Assembly (NCBI RefSeq): GCF_024666525.1
Contig: NZ_CP088294.1
Span: 3,782,001 to 3,846,000 of the forward strand
DNA from: Pseudomonas sp. J452
GTDB taxonomy: Bacteria; Pseudomonadota; Gammaproteobacteria; Pseudomonadales; Pseudomonadaceae
Direction of reading: 5' to 3'
Length of the DNA: 64,000 bases
In this document: positions 28,469 to 38,882 of the stretch, one piece after another
Layout of the letters: each line of letters begins with the position of its first letter
How positions within the stretch are numbered: position 1 is the stretch's first letter
Translations under genes and position numbers: made by a program
The notes under the pieces: model-generated
Told to the model about the DNA's origin: nothing
The model's database searches: none
What the model saw: the letters and a program-made list of their open reading frames with translations, nothing else

Positions 28469-29248
28469 TCAGTCTTGCTGCGGCACTGCCGGAAAGTGTT
28501 CGCACAGTGCCTGCAAGGCCTGGTCGGCCTGTTGTTCGGCTTCATCCAGTTGACGCTGCCAGAGCGCGGCACAAGGTTGCAGGTCAGGCTCACTGGGCAA
28601 ACGCGCCAGCCATTGCAGGTGATCGTGCCAATCGCCCAGCGCGCCCTGGGCCAGGCGCAGGCCACTCAGTGCGCTGGCCGAGAGGTCGCTACGGCGTGGA
28701 TAGGCCTCGGCGCAGTAACGCAGACGCTTGATCAGCAGGCGCAGGCGATGGCGGTCATGGGCCGGATCGCGCAATGCCGCCGCCAGTTGTTGCGCCTGGC
28801 TCGCCAGGTACTTGCACACGCGCTTTCGGCCCACCTGCCACTCGCCCTTGCCGACGGCCTCGCGACAGTTTTCTGGCCAGTCGTCGAGGAGGATGAACAG
28901 GCGCTGCAAGGCCAGACTGTCGAGCAAGCGGACGTAACCTGGCGCCAGCTGGTTGCGCCGCTGCCGCGCCAGGTGGTCATAACCCAGGCGCTGCAGCTCG
29001 CCGGCCAGCACTTCGAGGTCGCGCAGCGGCCCGCTGATTTCCCCGAGCGCGGCGGCGGCCTGTTCCAGTTGCGCGCAAAGCGCCTGCCGACGCAGTGGGC
29101 GCAACAGGCTGCGCAGCTTGCGCAAGGCGATGCGCAGGTCATGCAGGGCTTCGTCGTCCGTCTGTGCCTGCAAACGAGCACAACAGGCATAAAGCCGCAC
29201 CTGCAGGCTCAGCACCTGGCTTTGCAGCTTGTTCAGTAATTCCGTCAC
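28469..29248 (-). CDS. CHAD-domain protein (polyphosphate-binding)
   Basis: 259 residues from GTG 29248, which has GGGAGGG 6 bases upstream. The CHAD pattern of regularly spaced His, Arg and Lys is clear: DEALHDLRIALRKLRSLLRP and HDRHRLRLLIKRLRYCAEAY in two halves. CHAD domains bind inorganic polyphosphate. It lies downstream of tgpA on the same strand with a 90-bp gap, so it may be the last gene of the moxR-tgpA unit. Confidence 0.88.
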   Translation of the reverse strand: MTELLNKLQSQVLSLQVRLYACCARLQAQTDDEALHDLRIALRKLRSLLRPLRRQALCAQLEQAAAALGEISGPLRDLEVLAGELQRLGYDHLARQRRNQLAPGYVRLLDSLALQRLFILLDDWPENCREAVGKGEWQVGRKRVCKYLASQAQQLAAALRDPAHDRHRLRLLIKRLRYCAEAYPRRSDLSASALSGLRLAQGALGDWHDHLQWLARLPSEPDLQPCAALWQRQLDEAEQQADQALQALCEHFPAVPQQD

Positions 29249-29338
29249 TCTGCCCTCCCTGAAAGCATTTGCTCGCAGCCGTGGCCATTTTGCCGCTGCT
29301 GCCGTGAGCAGCAAGTGGCCAATGGTCGCACGCTTGCT

Positions 29339-31327
29339 TTAACTAACGTGGCTCCTGCGCCAAGGCAGCACGCGGCGCAACTGGCGCAACGCTGCACGCA
29401 ACTCGTCAGGCGCACTGGGCTGGCCGGCATAGCGCTGCGCCTCGTAGATCCGCGCAAAGGCCTGGATGGCCTCGGCCTGGACCGGCAACTGGCGCGCCGC
29501 ACGCAGGGCAAAGGCGCGCATGCCTTCACCGCGCTGGCGGATCACTGCGTGGCGCGCCAGGGCCCGCTCGAAACCGCGTAGCAAACGCTGTTGTGGATCG
29601 CGCTCGCGGCGCCAGGGTTTGAACAGCCAAAGCGCTACCAGGCCCAACAGCAGCCCACCACTGCCGACCAGAGCCAACGCCAGACGCTGCCAGTCGAGGG
29701 TGCCGAACCAGCGCTGCAACAGGTGCAACTGCTGCTCACCGCGGTAACCGAGTACCCAGCGCTGCCAGCCGTAGTTGATGTTGTCCCAGGTCAGGCGCAA
29801 GTCGTTCAGCCAGCCGACATCGCGATAGCGCAGCAGCGACAGTGGCGACTCTTCGAGGAAGCTCTGTTCCTCGGCGAGGGCCTGTTCCAGGCCCAGCTCG
29901 ATACGTTCGGGCGCCACCTGGAAAGTCGGATCGACGCTGATCCAGCCCTTGCCGTCCTGCCAATATTCGACCCAGGCATGGGCGTCGAACTGGCGCACGG
30001 ACAGGTAGTTACCGGCCGGATTCAGCTCGCCGCCCTGGTAACCGGCCACCACCCGCGCCGGAATGCCGGCCGCGCGCAGAACGAAGGTCATGGCGCCGGC
30101 ATAGTGGGCACAGAAGCCCTTGCGCGTGCGAAAGAGGAACTCGTCGATACTGTCGGCGCCTACCGGCGGCGGTTTCAGGGTATAGCCATAGGGTTCGCGG
30201 TTGAAATGCTGCAACAAGGCCGCGACCAGCGCCTCGTCCTGCTCGTGCTTGCCGCGCAACTCATCGGCCCAGGCGCGGCTGCGCGGATCGCCCTGCGCGG
30301 GCAGTTGCAGGGCACGCCGAGCCACTCCAGGCGGGAGCTCTGCCTGACGCAGCGCCTGCGGCCAGGAAGTGACCTGATAGAGCAGGTTCTGCACCACTGG
30401 CTGGCGATTCTCCAGGCGGAAGTCGCTCATCTGGCGCACACCGTCCTGATTGCTCAGGCCGACGTCCAGGGCGAACAGCCAGGGCTTGCCACTGGGCTGC
30501 ATGACGATGCTGTAGTCCAGCGCCGGGCCTTGCTGGCGCCAGTCGGCACCGCCAATCTGTTTAGCGCCCTCCGATTGCGACCAGCGCCGGCCATCGAAGT
30601 GTTCCAGGGTCAGCGCGCGCCAATACAGCTCGCTGCGTTCCGGCATCGGGCTGCTGAAACTGGCGCGGAAGGCCAGGGCATCGGAACGACTGAGTTCGGC
30701 GATATCGGCCGGCGCCATGCTGTCGGACAGGCCGGTAAAGGCCTTGTTCGGGTTGGGCAGGCTCCACAGCGGGCCCAGGCGCGGAAAGAACACGAACAAC
30801 AGCAGCATCAGCGGCAAGGCCTGTAACTGCAGGGTGACGGCCAGCTTCAGGGTGGCCCGCGGCTGCACGGCCACCCCGCTCTGCTGCAGGCCGATCAGCG
30901 CGGCCAGCAAGGCGGTGACCGGCAACAGGCTGTACAGCGCGGCGAGCAGGCTGTCATCGAACAGGTAGGCGGTCACCACCACGAAGAAGCCGAGGAAGAT
31001 CAACACCAGGGCATCGCGCCGGCTGCGCATTTCCAGCAGTTTGAGGATGAAGGTCGCCACCAGCAGCAGGACGCCGGCATCCAGGCCGATCAGGCTGCCG
31101 CGCGAGAGGAACACGCCCGCGGCGGTGGCCAGCAACAGACCGACCCGCACCAGGGTGCCTGGATAGGTGGCGCGCATGCGGAACACCTGGATGCGCCAGC
31201 CGGCGCAGAACAGCCACAGGCCGATGATCCACGGCGGCAGGTGCAACAGGTGCGGCAGGATCACCAGCACCTGGGCCACCAGCAGCCAGGTCAGGGCAAT
31301 CCGCGGAATTGGTTGGATGCTGCTCAT
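29339..31327 (-). CDS. tgpA: Protein-glutamine gamma-glutamyltransferase TgpA
   Basis: 662 residues. Six membrane helices (about 10-175) precede a periplasmic transglutaminase domain, then one helix near 550 and a DUF4129-like tail. The triad is present: Cys in RKGFCAHYAGAM, His in FDAHAWVEYW and Asp in SVDPTF. TgpA is essential in P. aeruginosa. The ATG overlaps the end of the DUF58 gene (ATGA). Confidence 0.92.
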   Translation of the reverse strand: MSSIQPIPRIALTWLLVAQVLVILPHLLHLPPWIIGLWLFCAGWRIQVFRMRATYPGTLVRVGLLLATAAGVFLSRGSLIGLDAGVLLLVATFILKLLEMRSRRDALVLIFLGFFVVVTAYLFDDSLLAALYSLLPVTALLAALIGLQQSGVAVQPRATLKLAVTLQLQALPLMLLLFVFFPRLGPLWSLPNPNKAFTGLSDSMAPADIAELSRSDALAFRASFSSPMPERSELYWRALTLEHFDGRRWSQSEGAKQIGGADWRQQGPALDYSIVMQPSGKPWLFALDVGLSNQDGVRQMSDFRLENRQPVVQNLLYQVTSWPQALRQAELPPGVARRALQLPAQGDPRSRAWADELRGKHEQDEALVAALLQHFNREPYGYTLKPPPVGADSIDEFLFRTRKGFCAHYAGAMTFVLRAAGIPARVVAGYQGGELNPAGNYLSVRQFDAHAWVEYWQDGKGWISVDPTFQVAPERIELGLEQALAEEQSFLEESPLSLLRYRDVGWLNDLRLTWDNINYGWQRWVLGYRGEQQLHLLQRWFGTLDWQRLALALVGSGGLLLGLVALWLFKPWRRERDPQQRLLRGFERALARHAVIRQRGEGMRAFALRAARQLPVQAEAIQAFARIYEAQRYAGQPSAPDELRAALRQLRRVLPWRRSHVS

Positions 31328-32286
31328 GCGGCCACCCCGTACAGGGCCAAGGCGCGCAAGCAGGCCTCGCGGTGCGCGTCGCCATAGTCCGGCGCCAACT
31401 CGCTACCGGGCAGGCGCAGACCGTAGGGCTGCTGACGATCGTCGAGCTGCAGCACCCAATGGCAGAGCAGCGACAGGCGCGCCTCCGGGTCGCCGCCAAT
31501 GGCCAGGAAGTCCAGCCACAGGTCGCGCCCGGCCAGGGCGGCGAAATCCTTGACCAGCAGGCCCTGGCCGCGCGAATAGGCCTTCCAGTGCAGGCGCCGC
31601 TTGGAGTCGCCAGGCTGGTAGGTTTTCAGCCCCTGGTAATCGTCGGCGCCCTGGCCGCTGGCGCGCGAACCTTCGTCTTCCTCGTCCTGACCGGCACCGG
31701 CGGCCAGCGGCAGATCGCCTTCAAGCGGCTTGGGATAAACCAGCACCGCCTGATCCAGATCGACCCAGCTCCAGGCCACCAGCAGGCCGAGCGGGAAGCG
31801 GCTCTCCACCCGCAGGCGCCCGGGACGCAACCAGCCACGGCGCAAGGCCGGCAGGCTCAGCTCGCACTCGCGCTGGCCATTCTCCGGCACATCGAGGGTC
31901 TGTAGCTCGCCCTGCGGCCAACCCAGGCCGACGGCATGGTGAGGACTGCCAACGCTCTCCAGACGCACGCGAAAGCGCGCCTGCTCGCCGACGAACACCG
32001 CACCACTGCTGCCGGCCTTGAGCACAAGGCCGGTGAAATTGCGGTAGGTGTGCAGGATGGCGACGATGAACACTGCCGCCAGGACGAAGGTCAGGCCATA
32101 GGCCAGGCTGTTCTCGTAGTTGATCGCGGCCAGCAGCAAGAGGAACAGCATCAGGCCGAACGCCGCGCCGACCCGGTTGGGCATGATGAAAATGCGCCGC
32201 TGATTGAGCTGCACCTGAGCCGCCGGCGGAATGCGCCTGGCCACCCAGTTGCGCCAGCGCGCCTGGCCGCGTTCGCGCAGGGTCAA
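31324..32286 (-). CDS. DUF58 membrane protein
   Basis: 320 residues from TTG 32286, which overlaps the moxR stop codon as TTGA and has GAGGTG upstream; an internal ATG (MPNRVGAAFG) is the alternative. Two adjacent membrane helices are followed by a VWA-like DUF58 domain with LKTYQPGDSKRRLHWKAYSR. DUF58 proteins work with MoxR ATPases in envelope protein maturation. Both ends overlap the neighbouring genes by 4 bases. Confidence 0.85.
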   Translation of the reverse strand: MTLRERGQARWRNWVARRIPPAAQVQLNQRRIFIMPNRVGAAFGLMLFLLLLAAINYENSLAYGLTFVLAAVFIVAILHTYRNFTGLVLKAGSSGAVFVGEQARFRVRLESVGSPHHAVGLGWPQGELQTLDVPENGQRECELSLPALRRGWLRPGRLRVESRFPLGLLVAWSWVDLDQAVLVYPKPLEGDLPLAAGAGQDEEDEGSRASGQGADDYQGLKTYQPGDSKRRLHWKAYSRGQGLLVKDFAALAGRDLWLDFLAIGGDPEARLSLLCHWVLQLDDRQQPYGLRLPGSELAPDYGDAHREACLRALALYGVAA

Positions 32287-33200
32287 ACCGCCGGCACCTC
32301 GCGCAGCAGCCACTGCACCAGCGAGCCGCCGCCATGCCCGGCCGGATCGGCGCGCTCACGCAGGCGATGGCCGACCACCGAGGGCAGCACGGCCTGCACA
32401 TCTTCCGGAATCACGTACTCGCGGTTGGCCAGGAAGGCCCAGGCGCGCGCCGCCGACAGCAGCGCCAGACTGGCCCGCGGCGACAGCCCCCAGGCGAACT
32501 GCGGTTCGCTGCGGGTGGCCTCGACCAGACGCAGCACATAGTCGACCAGCGCATCGCTGGCGCGCACCTGAGGAATCAGCGCCTGGATCGCCGCCAGTTC
32601 GGCATGATCCAGTACAGCCTCCAGCTTCGGCAGCAGTTCGCGACGCGCCTCGCCCAGCAGCAGGGCTTTTTCCGCAGCCTTGGCCGGATAGCCCAGGGAC
32701 AGGCGCATGAGAAAACGGTCGAGCTGCGATTCCGGCAAGGCGAAGGTGCCGCCCTGGCTCACCGGATTCTGCGTGGCGATGACGAAAAAGGGTTCCGGCA
32801 ACGGCCGGGTGGCGCCCTCGATGGTCACCTGGCCCTCCTCCATGGCCTCCAGCAGCGCGCTCTGGCTTTTCGGCGTGGCCCGGTTGATTTCGTCGGCCAG
32901 TACCAGCTCGGCGAAGATCGGCCCGGGGTGAAAAGTGAACTGCCCGCTGTCCTTGTCGAACACCGAGGTGCCGAGGATGTCGCCGGGCAGCAGGTCGGAG
33001 GTGAACTGGATGCGCTGGAAGCTCAGGCCCAGAACCTTGGCCAAGGCATGGCTGAGGGTGGTCTTGCCCATCCCCGGCAGGTCTTCGATCAGCAAGTGCC
33101 CGCGCGCCAGCAGGCAGGTCAGCGCCAGGCGCACCTGAGGTTCCTTGCCCAACAGAATCTGGTTCACTGCGTGCAGTACGGCATCCAGCTTGGTGCGCAT
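32283..33200 (-). CDS. MoxR-family AAA+ ATPase
   Basis: 305 residues. Walker A is EDLPGMGKTTL, Walker B VLADEINRA, and sensor 1 is ATQNP. MoxR ATPases act as chaperones for cofactor insertion or protein assembly, usually together with DUF58 and VWA proteins. It is the first gene of the moxR-DUF58-tgpA unit on the minus strand. Confidence 0.92.
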   Translation of the reverse strand: MRTKLDAVLHAVNQILLGKEPQVRLALTCLLARGHLLIEDLPGMGKTTLSHALAKVLGLSFQRIQFTSDLLPGDILGTSVFDKDSGQFTFHPGPIFAELVLADEINRATPKSQSALLEAMEEGQVTIEGATRPLPEPFFVIATQNPVSQGGTFALPESQLDRFLMRLSLGYPAKAAEKALLLGEARRELLPKLEAVLDHAELAAIQALIPQVRASDALVDYVLRLVEATRSEPQFAWGLSPRASLALLSAARAWAFLANREYVIPEDVQAVLPSVVGHRLRERADPAGHGGGSLVQWLLREVPAV

Positions 33201-33280
33201 CGCTAACTCCTTCTTATCAGGCGCACGATGCTACTGCGCCACGTCGCTATGGCATAGCGGGCTGCAATCTTTGTTGACGA

Positions 33281-33889
33281 TTAGGCCGGGCGTTGCAGGC
33301 TGAACAGGTCGCGGGTCCGGCAGTACTGGCTACCGCCCAGACGCCCGACCAGGTCCAGGTGCTGCGGGTCGATCCGCCCCTGCTCGTTGAGCACGCCATC
33401 GTCGATATGCGCCAGCAGCACTTCGACGAAGATCAGGTGGCAATTGGGCGTGGCCCGCGGGAACGGCTGCACCTCCAGTAGCCGGCACTCGAAGGCCACC
33501 GGCGCGCCCGCTACCCGGGGTGGACGCACCAGCATCGAAGACAGGCTGGCGATGCCGCAGTGGCTGAACTCGCTGATGCCGTGAGGCAGGTGTGCGGCAC
33601 TGGCATTCATCGCCTCGGCCTGGGCGAAGGACACTAGCTGGATCACCAACTCGCCGGTGTCCTGCACATTGCGCAGGGTGTCCTTGAGCACGCCGTTGTC
33701 GCGCGTGCCGACGTTGATCATCAGACTCGGCGGATCGTCGCTGATCACCTGGAAGAAACTGAACGGCGCCAGGTTGCTGACACCCTCACGCGACAGACTG
33801 GAAACCCAGGCAATCGGCCGTGGGGTAACGGTGGAGGCCAACCAGCGGTAAGCCTCCAGTGCGCTCAAACGACTGAAATCAAGCTGCAT
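33281..33889 (-). CDS. Flavin reductase family protein
   Basis: 202 residues, FMN-binding split barrel. VTPRPIAWVSS and GVSNLAPFSFF are the flavin-binding segments. Such proteins reduce or carry flavin, or serve as small oxidoreductases; the partner is unknown. It starts 4 bases after the small lipoprotein gene and is probably co-transcribed with it. Confidence 0.85.
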   Translation of the reverse strand: MQLDFSRLSALEAYRWLASTVTPRPIAWVSSLSREGVSNLAPFSFFQVISDDPPSLMINVGTRDNGVLKDTLRNVQDTGELVIQLVSFAQAEAMNASAAHLPHGISEFSHCGIASLSSMLVRPPRVAGAPVAFECRLLEVQPFPRATPNCHLIFVEVLLAHIDDGVLNEQGRIDPQHLDLVGRLGGSQYCRTRDLFSLQRPA

Positions 33890-33893
33890 TCAG

Positions 33894-34178
33894 TTAACGC
33901 CCCGCGCGCGACTCGCGGATATAAAAGCGCGCTTTCTGCGCCTTGGCCGAGCAACCTTCGAAGGCTTCGAACTGCTGCTGGGTCTTGGCGCCGGTCAGCA
34001 GTGACAACGCCTTGGAGTAGCTGACCGTACCGGCAAAACCTTCGGCCTTGGCAATGTCCAGCTCACGCCAGGCGGCATCCAGCTGGTTGGCACAGCTGTC
34101 GCGATACGCCGTCTTGCTCGCACCGGCGCAACCACTGACGAGTACGACGAGCAGCGTCAGCAAGGTGAAATTCTTCAT
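33894..34178 (-). CDS. Small lipoprotein of unknown function
   Basis: 94 residues from ATG 34178, with AGGAG upstream. The lipobox is LVSGC (Cys17). The rest is helical with two further Cys (DSCANQLD and EGCSAKAQ). It lies directly upstream of the flavin reductase. No known family is recognised. Confidence 0.75.
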   Translation of the reverse strand: MKNFTLLTLLVVLVSGCAGASKTAYRDSCANQLDAAWRELDIAKAEGFAGTVSYSKALSLLTGAKTQQQFEAFEGCSAKAQKARFYIRESRAGR

Positions 34179-34379
34179 GGGGTAAGGCTCCTGAACAGCG
34201 GATTCTTGTATGGGATGTCGTAAGCGGCGAGAAGTGCCCGAGTTTTGCTTTGCCAAGGTGCCGCCTGAGCCAGTGGAGGCTTCCAATGCTGGCTGCGCTG
34301 CCGGCAAATTCTAGCAAAGCGTTCCTTGGCGCAAGGTAGCACCAAGCGTATGGTCAGGGCATGTATGGGGGAAATGTAA

Positions 34380-35387
34380 ATGAGCAAGAAAATAGCCCTG
34401 GTTCTCGGCTCGGGGGGCGCGCGCGGTTACGCGCATATCGGCGTGATCGAGGAACTGGAAGCCCGCGGCTATGAAATCGGCTGTATCGCCGGTTGCTCCA
34501 TGGGCGCTGTGGTTGGCGGTATCTATGCGGCCGGCAAGCTCAAGGAATACCGCGAGTGGACCGAGAGCCTGGACTATCTCGATGTGCTGCGCCTGCTCGA
34601 TGTCAGCTTCCGCCTTGGCGCCATTCGTGGCGAAAAAGTCTTCGGCAAAATCCACGAAATTGTCGGCGAGATCGATATCGAGAACCTCTCGATCCCCTAT
34701 ACGGCAGTGGCCACCGACCTGACCAACCAACAGGAAATCTGGTTCCAGGAAGGCTGCCTGCACAAGGCCATGCGCGCCTCGGCGGCGATCCCCAGCCTGT
34801 TCACTCCGGTCACCCAGGGTAATCGCATGCTGGTCGACGGCGGCCTGCTCAACCCGCTGCCGATCGTGCCGGTGGTGGCCAGCCACTGCGACCTGATCGT
34901 CGCGGTCAACCTCAACTCGCTCAACCAGAAGCAGTACCACCTGCCGGTGATCGAGCGGCCGCCTGCAATCAAAGGACGCATCGACCAGCTGATGGGCTCG
35001 CTCAGTTCTCGCCTGCCTTTCCTCAAGCGTGACAGCGACGAGGAGGAAGAAGGTGATGTGGCCGTGGAGGTCAATCCCTGGCTGGAGATCCGCGCCCCCA
35101 AAACCAAAGCGCTGGTGGAGGAAGCTGCGCCGAAATCGGCCAACACCTCCCATGTGCTGGGCAATGTCGGGCCCGCCTCGCTGCTGGAGCTGGTCAACCA
35201 GAGCTTCGAAGCCATGCAGTCGTCGCTGACCCAGTACAAGATCGCCGGCTACCCGCCGGACATCCTGATCAACGTGCCCAAGCGCGTGTGCCGCTTCTTC
35301 GAGTTCCACAAGGCGCCGGAGCTGATCATGTTGGGCCGGCAGATCGCCAGCGACACCCTGGACAAGTACGAGCGCGACCACCCGTAA
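34380..35387 (+). CDS. Patatin-like phospholipase (RssA-like)
   Basis: 335 residues. Oxyanion loop GSGGARGYAHIG, nucleophile GCSMGA and Asp of the dyad in VDGGLLNP are all intact. An acidic insert (DSDEEEEGD, about residues 217-225) precedes a charged C-terminal region. Members hydrolyse phospholipid acyl chains. GGGGGAAA precedes ATG 34380. It converges on kdpE. Confidence 0.9.
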   Translation: MSKKIALVLGSGGARGYAHIGVIEELEARGYEIGCIAGCSMGAVVGGIYAAGKLKEYREWTESLDYLDVLRLLDVSFRLGAIRGEKVFGKIHEIVGEIDIENLSIPYTAVATDLTNQQEIWFQEGCLHKAMRASAAIPSLFTPVTQGNRMLVDGGLLNPLPIVPVVASHCDLIVAVNLNSLNQKQYHLPVIERPPAIKGRIDQLMGSLSSRLPFLKRDSDEEEEGDVAVEVNPWLEIRAPKTKALVEEAAPKSANTSHVLGNVGPASLLELVNQSFEAMQSSLTQYKIAGYPPDILINVPKRVCRFFEFHKAPELIMLGRQIASDTLDKYERDHP

Positions 35388-35395
35388 TCATGTGC

Positions 35396-35421
35396 CGTAG
35401 GGGCGCCGTGCACACCCTACG
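35396..35421. terminator. Weak hairpin between the patatin gene and kdpE
   Basis: CGTAGGG and CCCTACG pair across a 12-base loop. There is no T run. It may help end transcription between converging genes. Confidence 0.35.
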
Positions 35422-35435
35422 CTCGCTAGCCGACT

Positions 35436-36128
35436 TTACAGCTCGAGCAGCCGATAGCCGACGCCGGCTTCGGTGAGAATGAAGCGCGGCGCCGCCGGAT
35501 CGTCGCCGAGCTTCTGCCGCAGATGACCGACCACCACGCGCAGGTAGTGGCTGTCCTCGACATGGGTCGGCCCCCAGATGTCCTTGAGCAGTTGCTGCTG
35601 GGTCACCACGCGACCGAGATGACGGGCGAGCATGGCCAGCACCGCGTATTCCTTGCGCGTCAGCGCGACCTCTACGCCGTCCAAGGTCACCCGCCGATAG
35701 GCGAAATCCAGGCTCAGCGGCCCACTGCTGACCACCGCCTCCTGCTGCTCACCCGCACCGGCCTGGCGCAGCAGTACGCGCACCCGGGCAAGAAACTCCT
35801 GGATGCCGAACGGCTTGGTCACGTAGTCATTGGCGCCGCCGTCCAGGGCCAACACCTTCTCGCCCTCGCTGGCGCGTACCGAGAGCACCAGCACCGGCAC
35901 CGTCGACCACTCGCGCAGTTCGCGCAACACCTGCTGGCCGTCCATGTCCGGCAGACCGAGATCCAGTACCACCAGATCCGGTTTGCCCAACGCGGCCTGG
36001 GCCAGCCCTTCAGTGCCATTGGCGCCTTCCAGCACCTTGTAACCCTGGGCAGTCAGGCTGATGCGCAGGAACTTGCGGATCTGTGCTTCGTCGTCGATCA
36101 CCAGGATGGTCGAGGGATTAGCGCTCAT
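35436..36128 (-). CDS. kdpE: Response regulator KdpE
   Basis: 230 residues, OmpR/PhoB family. The phosphorylated Asp56 lies in LVVLDLGLPDMDG; Lys of the KPF motif and a winged-helix C-terminus follow. KdpE activates kdpFABC when K+ is low, through the kinase KdpD. A double REP-type repeat lies in the 102-bp gap between it and kdpD. Confidence 0.96.
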   Translation of the reverse strand: MSANPSTILVIDDEAQIRKFLRISLTAQGYKVLEGANGTEGLAQAALGKPDLVVLDLGLPDMDGQQVLRELREWSTVPVLVLSVRASEGEKVLALDGGANDYVTKPFGIQEFLARVRVLLRQAGAGEQQEAVVSSGPLSLDFAYRRVTLDGVEVALTRKEYAVLAMLARHLGRVVTQQQLLKDIWGPTHVEDSHYLRVVVGHLRQKLGDDPAAPRFILTEAGVGYRLLEL

Positions 36129-36157
36129 GGTCTTGGCTCATCAACGCCCGGGACTTT

Positions 36158-36220
36158 CCCCGGACTAAAGTCCGGGCTACCGAGCCCGCGCCACACCGTA
36201 GCCCGGACTTCAGTCCGGGG
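36158..36220. repeat. Paired REP-like hairpins between kdpD and kdpE
   Basis: Two inverted 23-bp units match at 22 of 23 positions (36158-36180 and the complement of 36198-36220), spaced by 17 bases. Each unit alone can fold, with core CCGGACTNAAGTCCGG. This is the layout of a REP doublet. It lies inside the operon, where it could affect how much kdpE is made relative to kdpD. Confidence 0.85.
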
Positions 36221-36230
36221 TCAGCTCGGC

Positions 36231-38882
36231 TCATGACTCTTCCTCCAGCAAGGGCTGCGGGTGCAGCGGCAAATGCAGGGTCAGGCTGGCGCCACGACCA
36301 TCCAGGCCCTCGCCGACCGTGACGCGGCCACCGTGGGCACCCAGCATGCCCTGGCAGATCGCCAGGCCCAGGCCGGTGCCCTGGCCGCCGCGATCACCGC
36401 GCGCGGCGGTGTAAAACATGTCGAAAATCTTCTCTCGCTCATGTTCGGGAATCCCCGGCCCCTGGTCGCTGACGGAGAAACGCAGCTCGCTATCGTCCAC
36501 CTCGACCGCCACGCGCAGGCGGCCCTCGCTCGGTGAAAAGCGCGCGGCATTTTCCAGCACATTGACCAGTGCCTGCTCGATCAGCGCGGCATGCACGTAG
36601 AGCAGCGGCAATTCGGCCGGCAACACGGTCTCGACCCGCAGCGGCGCCAGCACCGGGCGCAGGCGCTGCAGGGCGCTGGCGACGATATCGACCGGCGCCA
36701 CCCAGTCGCGCGACAGTTTGAGGCCACCATGGCCCAGGCGGGTCATGTCCAGCAGGTTCTGAATATAGCGGTCGAGGCGCTCGGCTTCGTCTCGTGTGCC
36801 TTCCAGCAGCTCGCGGCGATCCTCCAGGGGAATCTGCTCGCCGAGGGCCAGCAGGCTGTCGATGGAGCCGCGCATGGCGGTCAGCGGCGTGCGCAGATCG
36901 TGGGATACCGAGGCCAGCAGCGCGCTGCGCAGCTCTTCGGTCTGACCATGCAGGCGCGCCGCTTCGAGGTCTTCGGCCAGCTGCGCACGCTCCAGGGCCT
37001 GGGTCAGCGGCTGGCCCAGAGCAGCGATCAGCCGGCGCTGTTCCGGCGGCAGCGGGCCACCATCCTTGGGGCTGATGCCCAGCAAGGCCAGCGGCCCCTC
37101 TTCGCCAGACAGTGGCAGCCACCACCAGCGCCCGCCCGGCAGAGTGCCGGTACCCAGCCCGGCGGGCTGGTCGTGTTGCCAGGACCACTCGGCAGCGGCA
37201 CGCTCCTGTTCGGCAAGCAGGCGCTGCGCCCCTGCCTCGACCTTCCACACCCCGTCCGTGCTGCGTGCCAGCAGGCTGACTTCAACTTCCGACCACAAAG
37301 CGAACTGTTGCATCGCCGCCGTCAGCACCGCCTGGCGGTCGGTGGCGGCAGTCAGTTTGCGCGACAGTTCGAGCAGTGCAGTGGTTTCCGCCTGGGTCTG
37401 ACGCAGGGCCTGCAACTGGCGGCGCTGGCGGGTGGCCAGGTTACCGGTGAGGGCCGCCATCAGCAGGAAGAACAGCAGGGTCAGCACATCCTCCTGGCGC
37501 TCGATGGTCAGGGTGAAGGTCGGCGGGATGAACAGAAAGTTGTAGGCCAGGAACGACAGCCCGGCGCAAGCCAGCGCCGGGCCCAGACTGCTGCGCACCG
37601 CCACCACCAACACGGCGGCGAGGAAGATCAGGGAGATATTCGGCAGCTCCAGCACCCGGGAAAGCCCCAGGGCAATGCCCGCGGCGCCGCCGGTGGCCAA
37701 CAGCGCCAGCAGGTAATCGCGCCAGGCCAGCGGCTGGCTAACCCGCGGCATCGCTGGTGCCTGATCGACCTCGGTATCCAGCACGCTGATTTCCAGGCCC
37801 TGGCCCTTGGCCAACAGGCGCTCGGCCAAGCCGCGACCGAGCCAGCGGCGACGCAGGCGCCGCCGGCTGCGGCCGACCAGAATCAGGCTGGCGCGGCGCT
37901 CGCGGGCGTGTTCGATGAGGGTGCGGGCGACTTCGCCACCACGCAGGCTGACCACCTCGCCGCCCAGGCGCTCGGCCAGTTGCTGGGCCGCCTGCAGATT
38001 AGCCAGGCGCGTTTCATCACGCTCGCCACCGGTGTCGACATGCACCACCGACCAGGGCATATGCCGGCGTTCGGCGACCCGGCTGGCATGCCGCACCAGC
38101 CGTTCGGCCTGGGCATCGCCATCGATGCCGAGCAACAGGCGACCGCGCACGGTCGGCGCCTCCTGGCCCTGCAGGCGGTAACGCCGGTTGAGATCGGCGT
38201 CGACCCGCGCCGCAGCGGTCTGCATCGCCAGCTCGCGCAGGGCGGTGAGGTTGGTCTGGCTGAAAAAGGCATCGATGGCCGCGCGCGCCTGTTCCGGCAC
38301 ATACACCTTGCCCTCGCGCAGGCGCTCCAGCAGCTCGCGCGGCGGCAGGTCGATCAGCAGGATCTCGTCGGCCTCCTGCAGCACCCAGTCCGGCAGGGTT
38401 TCGCGCACCTGCACGCCGGTAATGTCGCGCACCTGGTCGTTCAGCGCTTCCAGATGCTGCACATTGACCGTGGTGTAGACGTCGATGCCGGCGTCGAGCA
38501 GCTCCTGCACATCCTGCCAGCGCTTGCTGTGACGACTGCCGGGGGCGTTGCTGTGGGCCAGCTCGTCGACCAGCACCAGCTTCGGTGGGTGGGCGAGAAT
38601 GCCGTCGAGGTCCATCTCGTTCAGCGCCACGCCGCGGTACTCCAGGTGGCGCGGCGGTTGTTGCGGCAGGCCGGCGAGCATGGCCTCGGTTTCCGCGCGG
38701 CCGTGGGTTTCCACCACCCCGACGCGCAGGTCGACACCCTGGCGCAATTGCGCCTGCGCCGCCTGCAGCATTGCGAAGGTCTTGCCCACGCCGGGCGCCG
38801 CGCCGAGGAAGACTTTCAGCCGGCCACGGCCCTCACGGGGCATATCGGCCAGCAGAGCATCGGCGCGTTGCGTGTCACTCAT
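36231..38882 (-). CDS. kdpD: Osmosensitive K+ sensor kinase KdpD
   Basis: 883 residues. Domains in order: N-terminal KdpD domain with Walker [10 protein letters not shown], a universal-stress-like domain (about 250-370), four membrane helices (about 395-500), a GAF-like region and the kinase core with H-box [15 protein letters not shown] and GQGTGLGL. It senses K+ limitation and phosphorylates KdpE. Its ATG overlaps the kdpC stop as ATGA. Confidence 0.96.
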   Translation of the reverse strand: MSDTQRADALLADMPREGRGRLKVFLGAAPGVGKTFAMLQAAQAQLRQGVDLRVGVVETHGRAETEAMLAGLPQQPPRHLEYRGVALNEMDLDGILAHPPKLVLVDELAHSNAPGSRHSKRWQDVQELLDAGIDVYTTVNVQHLEALNDQVRDITGVQVRETLPDWVLQEADEILLIDLPPRELLERLREGKVYVPEQARAAIDAFFSQTNLTALRELAMQTAAARVDADLNRRYRLQGQEAPTVRGRLLLGIDGDAQAERLVRHASRVAERRHMPWSVVHVDTGGERDETRLANLQAAQQLAERLGGEVVSLRGGEVARTLIEHARERRASLILVGRSRRRLRRRWLGRGLAERLLAKGQGLEISVLDTEVDQAPAMPRVSQPLAWRDYLLALLATGGAAGIALGLSRVLELPNISLIFLAAVLVVAVRSSLGPALACAGLSFLAYNFLFIPPTFTLTIERQEDVLTLLFFLLMAALTGNLATRQRRQLQALRQTQAETTALLELSRKLTAATDRQAVLTAAMQQFALWSEVEVSLLARSTDGVWKVEAGAQRLLAEQERAAAEWSWQHDQPAGLGTGTLPGGRWWWLPLSGEEGPLALLGISPKDGGPLPPEQRRLIAALGQPLTQALERAQLAEDLEAARLHGQTEELRSALLASVSHDLRTPLTAMRGSIDSLLALGEQIPLEDRRELLEGTRDEAERLDRYIQNLLDMTRLGHGGLKLSRDWVAPVDIVASALQRLRPVLAPLRVETVLPAELPLLYVHAALIEQALVNVLENAARFSPSEGRLRVAVEVDDSELRFSVSDQGPGIPEHEREKIFDMFYTAARGDRGGQGTGLGLAICQGMLGAHGGRVTVGEGLDGRGASLTLHLPLHPQPLLEEES

